A stretch of DNA of 33,078 nt from an uncultured bacterium (GTDB taxonomy: Bacteria; Verrucomicrobiota; Kiritimatiellia; CAIKKV01; CAIYGI01): the NCBI GenBank assembly GCA_903925685.1, contig CAIYGI010000239.1, positions 1 through 33,078 of the forward strand, in the 5' to 3' direction. How positions within the stretch are numbered: position 1 is the stretch's first letter; each line of letters begins with the position of its first letter. The position numbers and the translations under genes were made by a program. Below the pieces are notes generated by a model that had not been told where the DNA came from, made no database searches, and saw only the letters and a list, made by a program, of their open reading frames with translations. Shown here in pieces: positions 24,475 through 31,826 of this stretch.

Positions 24475-25359
24475 ATGATTCTACGCCCTTACGATAACGA
24501 GACGGCGCGATTGTTGGCGAATCCGCCAACGCCTGGGCAGAACCGTCACGAGTGGTTGTTCCGCGTCCAGGCGCGTCTTATACGCGCGGGGGTGGCCCCG
24601 GCGGCGGTCACGGCACACATGGAGGCTTTCTGTTCCGCGGCCGGCTGGGGCGACCGGGCAAAAGAGGTCTCCGCCAATACCGAGAAGATCGTGGCGACAG
24701 CCGGCAATCCCCCACCCGCGCCCGAGGCGCGGACTCCGCGCTGGCCGGAGGCCTGCGAGGAGGAGCGGCGGCGGCGGTACGCCACACCGCCGATGTTCAG
24801 CGGTCAGCCGCTGGTTGTCGAGCCCGGCGCGGTGCTGCGCGGGTTGTACCGCGGCGATGTCGAGACCTGGGTTTGTGCGGCGAAGTCGGTGTTCAGCGCG
24901 TCCACCTGGCGACTGGCGGACCTTTTGCCGGTTGCCGGCCAGTTCGAGTTCATCGTCGCCAACCCGATGCGCGCGGAAATGGGCGCGACGGCGCTCGGAA
25001 AGCCCTCGGGGCGGTCCAAGAGCAACGCATGCACGGAGCGCGACCGGCGCTACCTCGTCGTCGAGTTCGATACCGGCGACATGTTGCGCGACCAGATCGC
25101 GGTGCTTTCCTCGCTTCATGCCTCGGCGGCGCCGCTGGCGCTGGCGGTGTTTTCGGGCGGGAAGTCTATTCACGGTTGGTTCAACGTGTCCGGTCTCTCG
25201 CCATACCGGCGGCGGGTCTGGTTCGCGCTGGCGGCGTACCTGGGCGCCGATGTCTCGCTCTGGGATACCTCAAAACTAGTCCGGATGCCGGGCGGGCACC
25301 GGCGCGGATCCGGGGCCACGCACGATATTCTTTACTGGGAGCCTGAACATGCAGTTTGA
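24475..25359 (+). CDS. archaeo-eukaryotic-type (AEP) DNA primase
   Basis: 294 aa. A helical N-terminal region (~1-75) resembles the helical lead domain of plasmid and phage primases. The C-terminal half carries AEP-like motifs: LVVEFDTG (Glu197, Asp199; motif I, h-D/E-h-D), FSGGKSIHGWF (Ser231-Ile-His233; motif II sxH) and a TSKLVRMPGG segment (~265-274) corresponding to the motif III region. AEP primases make the RNA or DNA primers for the element's polymerase. It overlaps the following helicase gene by 11 bases, matching the common primase-helicase pairing. The ribosome binding site is weak. DnaG-type motifs are absent. Confidence 0.75.
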   Translation: MILRPYDNETARLLANPPTPGQNRHEWLFRVQARLIRAGVAPAAVTAHMEAFCSAAGWGDRAKEVSANTEKIVATAGNPPPAPEARTPRWPEACEEERRRRYATPPMFSGQPLVVEPGAVLRGLYRGDVETWVCAAKSVFSASTWRLADLLPVAGQFEFIVANPMRAEMGATALGKPSGRSKSNACTERDRRYLVVEFDTGDMLRDQIAVLSSLHASAAPLALAVFSGGKSIHGWFNVSGLSPYRRRVWFALAAYLGADVSLWDTSKLVRMPGGHRRGSGATHDILYWEPEHAV

Positions 25360-26491
25360 TGGCAATACCTTCTTCGATGGTCTGCTGCCGGCGGAATTGT
25401 CGGCCTGGGTCGGCGTTAACATGCCCCCACCGCCGGCGGCGGTTCCGCTGCCGGCCTTGCGGCGGCCGGTGGCCGGCGCGGATGACCCGAATGAATTGAT
25501 CCGCTATCGGTTTCTGTGCCGGGGCGGTACTGCCTTGTTGGTCGGGCCAACCGGCGCGGGCAAATCCTCGCTCGCCATGCAGATGGCGCTCTGCTTCGCC
25601 AGCGGCCGGCCGTGTCTCGGGTTGGAACCGGCGCGGCCGCTTTCCGTCGTCATCATCCAGGCAGAGAACGACGAGGGGGACCTGGCCGAGATGCGGGACG
25701 GCGTACTCGCCGGACTGCAATGGACTGCAGAAGATGCCCTGGCAGCGCAAGGGCGCGTCCACGTGGCCACAGTGGACGATAAGACCGGACCGGCCTTTGC
25801 GGCCGTGCTGGGGGCGCTTTGTGCTGAGTTCACTCCCGATATGGTCTTTATGGACCCGGCCTTCGCCTATCTTGGCGGTGACGCCCTGGCTCAGAAAGAA
25901 GTCTCCCCTTTCCTCCGCAATCAGATTCTGCCGGTCGTCCATCAGTTCAACATCGGGCTCTTCATCGTCCACCATGCCAACAAACCACCCGCCGGCGGTC
26001 AGCAGAAGGCCCATTACCTGCCGGGTGACTTTGCCTACCTGGGGGCTGGGTCGGCGGAGTGGGCCAACGTCTGCCGCGCGGTGCTGGCGTTGCGGGCGAC
26101 CGAAGACGCGCGCGTCTTTGAGTTGCGCGCCGCCAAGCGTGGGTTTCGGCTGCGTTGGCACGAGGGCAACCTGCCCGAGGGCGATCCCACCACCATGCGA
26201 TATGTGGCCTACAACCGGGAGCAAGGCGTTATCTGCTGGCATGAGGCGGATGCCGACCAGGTCCCGCGGGAGAAGCGCGACCGGGGACAGGATATTGTGG
26301 ACGCGATCCACGAGGGTGCGACCACCCACACGGCTCTCTGTAAAAAGCTCGGTCTGAAGAAAGCCACGGCGTCGGATTGGTTGGCCAAGTTGAAGTTGCG
26401 GAAGGTCATCGTTGAGACCTCCGAAGGCGACCTGCGTTTGACCGGAAAAATACCGGCACGGGCAGCCGTTTCCGGGGAGGAAAAAACATGA
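25349..26491 (+). CDS. RepA-like hexameric replicative helicase
   Basis: 380 aa. A RecA-type ATPase core has Walker A GPTGAGKS (66-73), a strand IIQAEND (~102-108) carrying the catalytic glutamate region, and Walker B MVFMDP (Asp169). LFIVHHANKP with a nearby His is typical of the RepA/AAA_25 helicases of plasmids and phages. The C terminus (~315-365) looks like a winged helix (THTALCKKLGLKKATASDWLAKLKL) that could bind DNA. It follows the primase with an 11-base overlap and GGGAG upstream of its ATG. The iteron and palindrome cluster that begins nine bases after its stop is a plausible origin. Confidence 0.87.
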   Translation: MQFDGNTFFDGLLPAELSAWVGVNMPPPPAAVPLPALRRPVAGADDPNELIRYRFLCRGGTALLVGPTGAGKSSLAMQMALCFASGRPCLGLEPARPLSVVIIQAENDEGDLAEMRDGVLAGLQWTAEDALAAQGRVHVATVDDKTGPAFAAVLGALCAEFTPDMVFMDPAFAYLGGDALAQKEVSPFLRNQILPVVHQFNIGLFIVHHANKPPAGGQQKAHYLPGDFAYLGAGSAEWANVCRAVLALRATEDARVFELRAAKRGFRLRWHEGNLPEGDPTTMRYVAYNREQGVICWHEADADQVPREKRDRGQDIVDAIHEGATTHTALCKKLGLKKATASDWLAKLKLRKVIVETSEGDLRLTGKIPARAAVSGEEKT

Positions 26492-26499
26492 TACGCGAT

Positions 26500-26640
26500 C
26501 CGAACAAAACCCGAACAAAACCCGAACAAACCCGAACAGTTCTGCCGGTTGTTCGGCCCCTATGTATGAGTACATACATAAGGGGTCCGCGCCAAGAGGC
26601 GCTATCCGAACAACCGTCCGAACAGAACGCGCGGACGGAC
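26500..26640. repeat. CCGAACA iterons and palindrome, candidate origin or operator
   Basis: CCGAACA occurs directly at 26500, 26511, 26522 and 26532 (spacing 11, 11, 10). It occurs inverted at 26550-26556 and twice more directly near 26600-26620. Between the arrays lies the perfect inverted repeat TATGTATG/CATACATA (26561-26580), extended outward by CCCCT/AGGGG with one bulged A. The cluster fills the gap between helicase and resolvase genes. Direct repeats plus a palindrome fit a replication origin or a cooperative repressor site; the sequence cannot decide. Confidence 0.7.
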
Positions 26641-26657
26641 GAACAGGAAAACAGAAA

Positions 26658-27113
26658 ATGAGCATGACCATTCTCGCGCTTGACCTCGCAACGAAAACCG
26701 GGTGGGCGGTTGCCCATGACGGCAAGATCATCGAGTCGGGTGTCCAGGACTTCGCGCTCCGGCGTGGGGAGTCGCATGGGCTGATGTTCCTGCGTGCCCG
26801 GCGCTGGTGCCTGGACGTTGGCAAGACGGTCGGTGCCGGGTTGCTGGCTTACGAGCAAGCGCATTACCGGGGCGGCGCGGCCACGGAGGTCTGCGTTGGT
26901 CTGGTGACTCATGCCATGGGGGCGGCCGCAGAACTCGGGATCGAGTCCATGCCGATCCACACGGCCACGCTCAAGAAGTGGGCGGTCGGTTCCGGCACGG
27001 CCAAGAAGTCCGAAATGATCGCCGCGGCCATGGCCAAGTCTGGACGTACCCCAAGGGATGATAACGAGGCGGACGCCATCCTGTTGGCGCTGTATGCCTC
27101 CGAGCAGGTCTAG
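26658..27113 (+). CDS. RuvC-like Holliday junction resolvase
   Basis: 151 aa, RNase H fold of the RuvC family. Catalytic carboxylates are visible as Asp9 (LALDLATKTGWA), Glu66 (LLAYEQAH) and the DDNEADA motif (Asp135 and Asp139). A VGSGTAKKSEMI segment matches the Lys-rich loop of RuvC. It would resolve recombination or replication intermediates of the element. The ATG at 26658 is selected because GGAAAACAG lies just upstream; a longer in-frame reading runs back through the palindrome and is unlikely. Confidence 0.87.
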   Translation: MSMTILALDLATKTGWAVAHDGKIIESGVQDFALRRGESHGLMFLRARRWCLDVGKTVGAGLLAYEQAHYRGGAATEVCVGLVTHAMGAAAELGIESMPIHTATLKKWAVGSGTAKKSEMIAAAMAKSGRTPRDDNEADAILLALYASEQV

Positions 27114-27156
27114 TTTAACCAGGCGCTGATCAAGGCGCCGGAAGGAGTAAAGAAAA

Positions 27157-27681
27157 ATGCAGTGTCACCGTTGCCGGCATAACGCGGATGTACAGGGTGG
27201 GCGGTTCAAGGGCGTGCCGTTCGAGGAGACGCCGTGCGCCAGGTGCCGACTGCGGCATGATTCCAGTCACGTCCTACCCTTTAAGCCCGAGGTCGTCGCC
27301 GGCGAGATGGGGACCGTTCGCCAAGACGAAGATGGTAAATACCCGGCGTGGGTGATGGCCGAGTGCGTCAGGGGGCTTTTGGGGTTGACGCCGGAAATGC
27401 GGGATGCCGTGTGTTGGCGCGGGGCTGGGTTCACGCTGGCGGAGATCGCTACGAAGCAGGGGGTAAGTGTCACGCTCGTCGACAAAAGGCTGCGGCGGGC
27501 AGGTGAACAGTGGCCGGCGGTCAAGGCGTTGTTTGCGCGAAGGGCGTTGTTATCGGCGCGGCGTCAACGCCGGAAGCAAGGGGAAACAGGGGCGTTGGAC
27601 GTTGGTGCAATGCGTAAAGTGGCGTTTTCTGGCGGTTTTGGCATGGGTGCAATTGGTGACACTGCGGATGCAAATGTTTGA
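27157..27681 (+). CDS. zinc-ribbon and sigma-like HTH protein
   Basis: 174 aa. The N terminus has a four-Cys zinc ribbon (Cys3, Cys6, Cys27, Cys30). A helix-turn-helix lies at ~92-113 (FTLAEIATKQGVSVTLVDKRL), resembling the region 4 helix-turn-helix of sigma factors, and a basic tail follows (RRALLSARRQRRK). GGAAGGAG precedes the ATG. It is the last rightward gene of the replication module. Small Zn/HTH proteins at this place in phages often control later gene expression, so a transcription regulator is likely. Confidence 0.75.
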   Translation: MQCHRCRHNADVQGGRFKGVPFEETPCARCRLRHDSSHVLPFKPEVVAGEMGTVRQDEDGKYPAWVMAECVRGLLGLTPEMRDAVCWRGAGFTLAEIATKQGVSVTLVDKRLRRAGEQWPAVKALFARRALLSARRQRRKQGETGALDVGAMRKVAFSGGFGMGAIGDTADANV

Positions 27682-27867
27682 GTTTGCGGGGGTTTCCGCG
27701 TGCGGCGGCGGTTATCGTACAAGGAAAAGCAGCGCGGGGGCCCCCACGGCAGGCGTTTTCGGGCACCGCGCCGGCAGGGAGCCGCGCGCGAGGGGAGTGG
27801 CAACGTTCCATCCCAACCTCGGCGGACTTGCGAGCCGCAGGTTGTGGTGGTTGGGCATGTCATTGTC

Positions 27868-28182
27868 CTACGCGAACGCTCGTTGCATGGCGAATCTAGT
27901 GATCTGGACTGCAATGTAAGTCGCGAGGAGCCCTGACCCAAGCGCTATGATGTACATGAGGGACGCGACTGTTTCTCCCCAAACACCGCTGAGCTTCTCG
28001 ACTACTCTGAGGGAACCACGCCGGAACGCCAGAAGCCCGAAGAACCAACTGGTGCCGACCAAGAGACCAATGGTGAATCCAATCACCTTTCCGAATATGC
28101 CTATCTTTCCGCCTTCGATAAAGCCACCGACCACCGGTGCGATTGACGCCATCAGAAATATCAACGGCCATAGCGGAAGCAT
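27868..28182 (-). CDS. small integral membrane protein
   Basis: 104 aa with three or four hydrophobic segments (~4-24, ~30-50, a weaker ~70-85, ~83-98) joined by short charged loops (RRGSLRVVEKLSG in the middle). AGGGAAA lies a few bases before the ATG. It is convergent to the replication module and not related to a family I recognise. Possible roles include holin-like pores, superinfection exclusion or a toxin; none is proven. Base composition here is less GC-rich than in the flanking gaps. Confidence 0.65.
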   Translation of the reverse strand: MLPLWPLIFLMASIAPVVGGFIEGGKIGIFGKVIGFTIGLLVGTSWFFGLLAFRRGSLRVVEKLSGVWGETVASLMYIIALGSGLLATYIAVQITRFAMQRAFA

Positions 28183-28562
28183 GTTCGTTTCCCTGTTCGA
28201 TCTGGTGCCAACGTAATCGCCGTCAAGCTTAGCGAGCTTGAGAAGCCGTCAAGTTATGATATGCGTCAGGCTTTCATCACCATGCCGGGAGCGTATGCCG
28301 ATTTGGGCGGCGGGTCAAGGGCTGCAAGTCCTTGGCGGGGTCCTGGGGCGCAGCGCCCAGGCGCCGGGTGTCGGGGTCGCGTAGACCATGACCCGCGCGG
28401 CGCGCCTTCCGGGCGGGTGGGTGGGTTCCGGTTCGCGCTGCGCGGTCCCCTGCCCCCTTTACCGGAGCGCCGGGTCTGCGGGTATTTGGTGAACCTGCTC
28501 GCCGGTGTCCGGGCTGGGGGGTTGGCCAGAGGTCGGAGGTCAGAGGTCGGAGGTCGGACAAT
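28183..28562. other. gene-free gap with hairpins
   Basis: About 380 GC-rich bases. Seen: an inverted repeat TCAAGCT/AGCTTGA near 28225-28243 lying between two GCCGTCAAG copies, a strong hairpin in CCTGGGGCGCAGCGCCCAGG near 28342-28361, and a heptamer array at 28531-28558. No reading frame has a ribosome binding site. Confidence 0.5.
28531..28558. repeat. heptamer repeat GGTCGGA, four copies
   Basis: GGTCGGA, GGTCAGA, GGTCGGA, GGTCGGA in exact 7-base register, ending five bases before the stop of the phosphoribosyltransferase gene. Confidence 0.8.
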
Positions 28563-29099
28563 TCAAAAGATGAAATGGCTGCGGGGGTTGTGGGCGGCGT
28601 CGGCGAAGACTAGGCCGGTGCCGAAATGCAAGGCTTCGTAACATGCCTGCATGGTGTTTCCGCTTGTCGCTACGTTGTCGACAATGAAGGTCGGGAGCGC
28701 GTCTACCCATGAACTGGTCTTGCGGGTGATGTGGTGGGCGCTGGGCGGGGTGCGGCCTTGGGCGGCGCGGTGGCGCTGGCACTGGCTTTCTACCGGCGCG
28801 GTTCTGGTCAGGATGTCGCGTACCTGGGCGCCGGTGGTCTTGGCGGCTATCAGTTTGCATAGTCGCAAGTTGGCGCGGGTGTCGCCGGTGTGGCTGGGCA
28901 CGGGGATCAGGTTGCAGGGTTGCCAGAGCATGGCGGCGATTTCTTTGGCGGCGGTCTCAAGCATGCCGGTTGGACAGTCCAAGGATTTGATGGCGTAGGC
29001 GATGCGGCGGGTTTCGGCTTCGTCCGGCGTCAAGGCGCGGGTGCGGGGGCTTACGTATAGGCGGGCGGCGCGGATTTCGATCTGTGTTTGGTGTGGCAT
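28563..29099 (-). CDS. ComF-like phosphoribosyltransferase domain protein
   Basis: 178 aa. The type I phosphoribosyltransferase signature is visible: the PRPP loop FIVDNVATSGNT (~138-149; normally VDDVxTTG), and LIPVPSHTG (~64-72) near the start of the fold as in ComF/GntX. These enzymes bind phosphoribosyl pyrophosphate. ComF relatives act in DNA uptake or nucleotide metabolism, and phage copies are uncharacterised. No clear ribosome binding site precedes the ATG. It is the last gene of the leftward group that begins with RadC. The second Asp of the PRPP loop is Asn here, which may alter metal binding. Confidence 0.75.
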   Translation of the reverse strand: MPHQTQIEIRAARLYVSPRTRALTPDEAETRRIAYAIKSLDCPTGMLETAAKEIAAMLWQPCNLIPVPSHTGDTRANLRLCKLIAAKTTGAQVRDILTRTAPVESQCQRHRAAQGRTPPSAHHITRKTSSWVDALPTFIVDNVATSGNTMQACYEALHFGTGLVFADAAHNPRSHFIF

Positions 29100-29199
29100 G
29101 GTGTGAGGGGGTCGTTGAAGGCGTTGAAGTCGTTACACGTTGAAGGCGTTCGGGAAGAAGACTCCGCCGGTTTTCCCGCCGGCGGTCGGGGTTGGTGGT

Positions 29200-29385
29200 T
29201 TAGAGTCCGCAAGCGTCCGCGCAAGAGTCCTCGTAAGCGCGGTCACCGCATTCCCTGTCTTCGTGGCTGCTGTGGTCTTCCTGTTCGGGTGGTTTTCCAG
29301 CGGCGCGCATACGCGCATGGAAAGCGGCCGCGCGGGCGGCGCGGCGCGCTGCTCGGGCGCGGTAGGCTTCGGGTGTGTGGTTCAT
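29200..29385 (-). CDS. small Arg/Ala-rich protein, unknown
   Basis: 61 aa. The first half is an amphipathic Arg/Ala helix (EAYRARAARRAARAAAF), the second half acidic with three Cys. The ATG at 29383-29385 has GAGGT about 9 bases upstream, better than an earlier in-frame ATG. It lies between the two other small leftward genes. The composition may simply reflect GC-rich DNA, so the call is tentative. Confidence 0.45.
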   Translation of the reverse strand: MNHTPEAYRARAARRAARAAAFHARMRAAGKPPEQEDHSSHEDRECGDRAYEDSCADACGL

Positions 29386-29404
29386 GGTGTGAATACCTCG
29401 TTTC

Positions 29405-29439
29405 ACGTTCAACGTTGCACGTTTAACGGTTCAGGGTTC
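29405..29439. repeat. heptamer repeat ACGTTCA, five units
   Basis: ACGTTCA, ACGTTGC, ACGTTTA, ACGGTTC, AGGGTTC in 7-base register. It lies between two small leftward genes and overlaps the 3' end of the one at 29431. Confidence 0.7.
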
Positions 29440-29574
29440 GGTGTGTAGTTTTTCCATGGCGCGGGTTAGCAGGGCGTCTTGTTCGGTGTCGGCGTCCGCC
29501 GTGGGTTCGTGGGCGGTGTTCCAGATTTCTTCTTCGTCTATTTCCATCATGTGCTGTACCTGGGCCAGTGTCAT
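29431..29574 (-). CDS. small acidic protein, unknown
   Basis: 47 aa, acidic and helical (MTLAQVQHMMEIDEEEIW at the start, LLTRAMEKLHTEP at the end). A longer in-frame reading runs antisense through the radC 3' end and is not believed. The ribosome binding site (AGCAGAGAAA) is poor. It follows radC by 49 bases on the same strand. Its codon pattern looks coding but the evidence is thin. Confidence 0.4.
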   Translation of the reverse strand: MTLAQVQHMMEIDEEEIWNTAHEPTADADTEQDALLTRAMEKLHTEP

Positions 29575-29623
29575 TTTCTCTGCTCGCTTTCTCGTTTTGG
29601 TTCGGGTTTGGGTTCGTTCTCGT

Positions 29624-30223
29624 TCACGCTGCAAAGTCCACAAGGCCGGTTTCGCGGAGGCTGTAAAAGCCTTTGTTGCCTGCGCTGGGTCTGCCAATGA
29701 TGACGTGGTCCAAAACTTTGATGTCTAGGATTTTTCCGGCTTCTATCAGTTGGCGGGTGATGCGGATGTCTTCGGCGCTGGGCGCTGGGTCGCCACTGGG
29801 GTGGTTGTGTGCCAATATGACGGCCTTGGCCATGCCAACGATTGCACCTCGAAAGACTTCGCGAGGGGCCACAAGGGAGGCATCCAGAACGCCAAGCGAG
29901 ATTAAGCGCTTGTCGTTGACGGTGTTCTTGGCGGTCAAGTCGATGACAACGAATGCTTCTTGCGCCAGTTGGCCGAGGTCGGCACAAAGGGCGGCGACGT
30001 TTTCCGGCGTCTGGCATTTGATCGGGTCGCCGTTTGCGTTTGTCGGGTTTTCCCGGACCATTGGCAGGTCAACGCGCATTGACCAGCAAGCGGGCCGTCG
30101 GGGTGCGCTGCGGCGGGGTTTGATTTCCGCCGTTGAAAAGCCTTTGAGTTGCATTTGAGAAACCTGCTCTCCGAGCATTGTCTGAGCCTCTTTCATTCCG
30201 TTCGTGCTGTTGTTCAGTTCCAT
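29624..30223 (-). CDS. radC: RadC/JAMM-domain protein
   Basis: 199 aa. The metal-binding JAMM motif is AHNHPSGDPAPSAED (His139, His141, Asp145), with the conserved FVVIDLTAKN and GVLDASLVAPREVF stretches before it (~91-126). RadC proteins are frequent on mobile elements; a DNA repair role was proposed early but is not settled. The N-terminal HhH domain of chromosomal RadC is absent and replaced by a basic 55-residue region. The ATG at 30221-30223 has GGGAGGG upstream; longer in-frame readings run into a large inverted repeat and are rejected. It begins a leftward transcription unit. Confidence 0.9.
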   Translation of the reverse strand: MELNNSTNGMKEAQTMLGEQVSQMQLKGFSTAEIKPRRSAPRRPACWSMRVDLPMVRENPTNANGDPIKCQTPENVAALCADLGQLAQEAFVVIDLTAKNTVNDKRLISLGVLDASLVAPREVFRGAIVGMAKAVILAHNHPSGDPAPSAEDIRITRQLIEAGKILDIKVLDHVIIGRPSAGNKGFYSLRETGLVDFAA

Positions 30224-30250
30224 TTTCTTACCCTCCCCTTTCTTGTTTTG

Positions 30251-30324
30251 TTCAACCTGCCCCCCTTCGCACCGCCTCGCCTCACCCGGTTTTGGTGAGG
30301 CGGTGCGGAGGGGGACGGGTTGAA
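30251..30324. repeat. large inverted repeat in the radC leader
   Basis: TTCAACC...CCCCC...GCACCGCCTC on the left pairs with its complement on the right over ~30 positions (few mismatches, one wobble). A 5-base tandem GCCTC duplication in the left arm and a 7-base loop CGGTTTT complete it. It lies ~28 bases upstream of the radC ATG. As RNA it would be a stable leader hairpin; there is no T tract, so it is not an ordinary terminator. Confidence 0.8.
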
Positions 30325-30569
30325 TTGGGGAGGGGAAGGAAATGGAGCGGTGGGTTGCCGGGGCAATGCGGGCCTTGGCGATAGCTGCGGACGGCGTGAC
30401 AAAGCGGTGTATGCCCGCCGCGGTTCGGGGGCGAGCTTGCACCCCGAATTGGCGCGCTGGCCGGCCTTGCCGCATTGCCCTGGCAACCCAGAACAACAGC
30501 ACGAGCGGAATGGTCAAGCCGCGCGCAGCGCTACCGGCAAGGGGCGGTGATCGGCGCGGTATTCCCGCG

Positions 30570-31200
30570 ACGGCACTGCCGTGCATTGGCGCGTTGGGGA
30601 TGGGGGACCCCGACGCAAGATCTTGGCGCGTTAGCGCATTGGTTCACGATGCTCTGGGTTTTCGGCGCGTGAGCCAGTCCGGTGCGCCGAGCCTGGCGTG
30701 TTCGGAATGGATTGCGCGCCGGGTTCGTGCGCATAACCGGCACTGCGGTTCTGCGCAGGAACGGAGATTCTCTTGGCGCGCGGCGTGGAGTGGCGTTTTG
30801 CCTGTAAGCCGGCGGCGCGTGTAGCTGACGCGCCGATGAGCGCGTACACGCGCGAGCTTGCGGCTTCCAGGCAACACGCCACCGCTGGTACTGCGGCGGC
30901 TTGCTCGACGCGTTGGCGCGCCTGGTTCGTGCGCATGAACAGCACTGGGTTCAGGTGCATGAACGGGATTGATTTGGCGCGTGGTGGGGAGCGGCGTTCT
31001 GGCCGCCGTTGTCGGGGCCGGTAGTCCGGAGCCCGATGAGCGCGCTTGCGCACGAGCCTGCAACCGCGGCCATAACGATGCTCGCCGCGTTAACGCGCGG
31101 TGTTACCCACCTGGATCAGTAGCGCAAAGTCATTCTGACATGGAGTGGATTGATCTGGTTTGGTCGCGGTGGGGCGCGGGGAGCCCGACGCGGAAGGGTG
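30570..31200. repeat. quasi-tandem repeat of about 190-200 bp
   Basis: A motif TTGGCGCG followed by a GTGGGGAG-type run and later GCCCGA/CGCCGATGAGCGCG recurs near 30585, 30773, 30974 and 31160. Copies two and three align over ~100 bases or more with clear divergence. Short hairpins with a GCACTG core precede copies one to three: ACGGCACTGCCGT at 30570, AACCG[GCACTG]CGGTT at 30735, and TGAAC..GCACTG..GTTCA at 30936. Their stems differ while staying mostly complementary. Confidence 0.6.
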
Positions 31201-31451
31201 GCCAACCTTGGCCTCCTGGAGCGACGGGATTCACGCGCAACGCCGGGACCGCCGGTCTTGGCGACGGGCGGGGACCGGGTTTTGCGCGAGTAGCTTGCGG
31301 AACGCGCAAAACCCGGTCTTCGCACGGCGCGGGTTGGATTGGCCGGCCGCAGGCCCCTGACTCAAAGATTTGAATTTGGACGGGTTGAAAACCCACCGAA
31401 CTTCGTGTCAAGGAAAAGCGTCGAATTATCCAAAAACATCCGGAACTCGGC

Positions 31452-31755
31452 TGTCAACTTTGTGTCAACTTGCTGTCAAGTACCGTAACGATAAAACCCC
31501 GGTTTATATGGGGAATACGGCGATTTGCTGTCAAGCAAGTGTCAAGTAAATGTCAACTATCCGTCCACTTTTCGACGGGGGAATTATCCGAAAATTATCC
31601 AAAAACATTCGGCGGAAACTGCAACACCGGAAACACCGGACGCGAAATCGACTGTTGCGAATCCGTTGCGAATTCGTTGCGAAGGCGGAAAAGAACGAAA
31701 AGTTAGAAAAGGCCTGAAAAACCGGTGGTTTCTGTTGCGAAACCGTTGCGAATTG
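31452..31755. repeat. five arrays of 11-bp phased direct repeats
   Basis: TGTCAAc at 31452, 31463, 31474; TGTCAAg at 31529, 31540, 31551; ATTATCC at 31583, 31594 with a degenerate ACATTCG at 31605; GTTGCGA at 31654, 31665, 31676; GTTGCGA at 31734, 31745. All internal spacings are exactly 11 bases. The first two triplets are 55 bases apart, thus in the same 11-base phase. ATTATCC also occurs at 31425. The block is clearly AT-richer than both flanks. Confidence 0.85.
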
Positions 31756-31826
31756 ACCAGAAAAGCGGAAAGCTTTGCGCATGAAAGTGGTGTTGGCGGC
31801 GGCGCGCAGCGCCGCGTTTTCGGCGC

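Noticed and set aside
25181-26824. 547-codon minus-strand frame opposite the helicase gene
   Set aside because: Antisense to a clear RepA-like helicase with intact Walker motifs; composition typical of a shadow frame.
29140-29448. 102-codon plus-strand frame with a hydrophobic segment
   Set aside because: It overlaps the better supported small leftward gene, has no good ribosome binding site and ends in a heptamer repeat.
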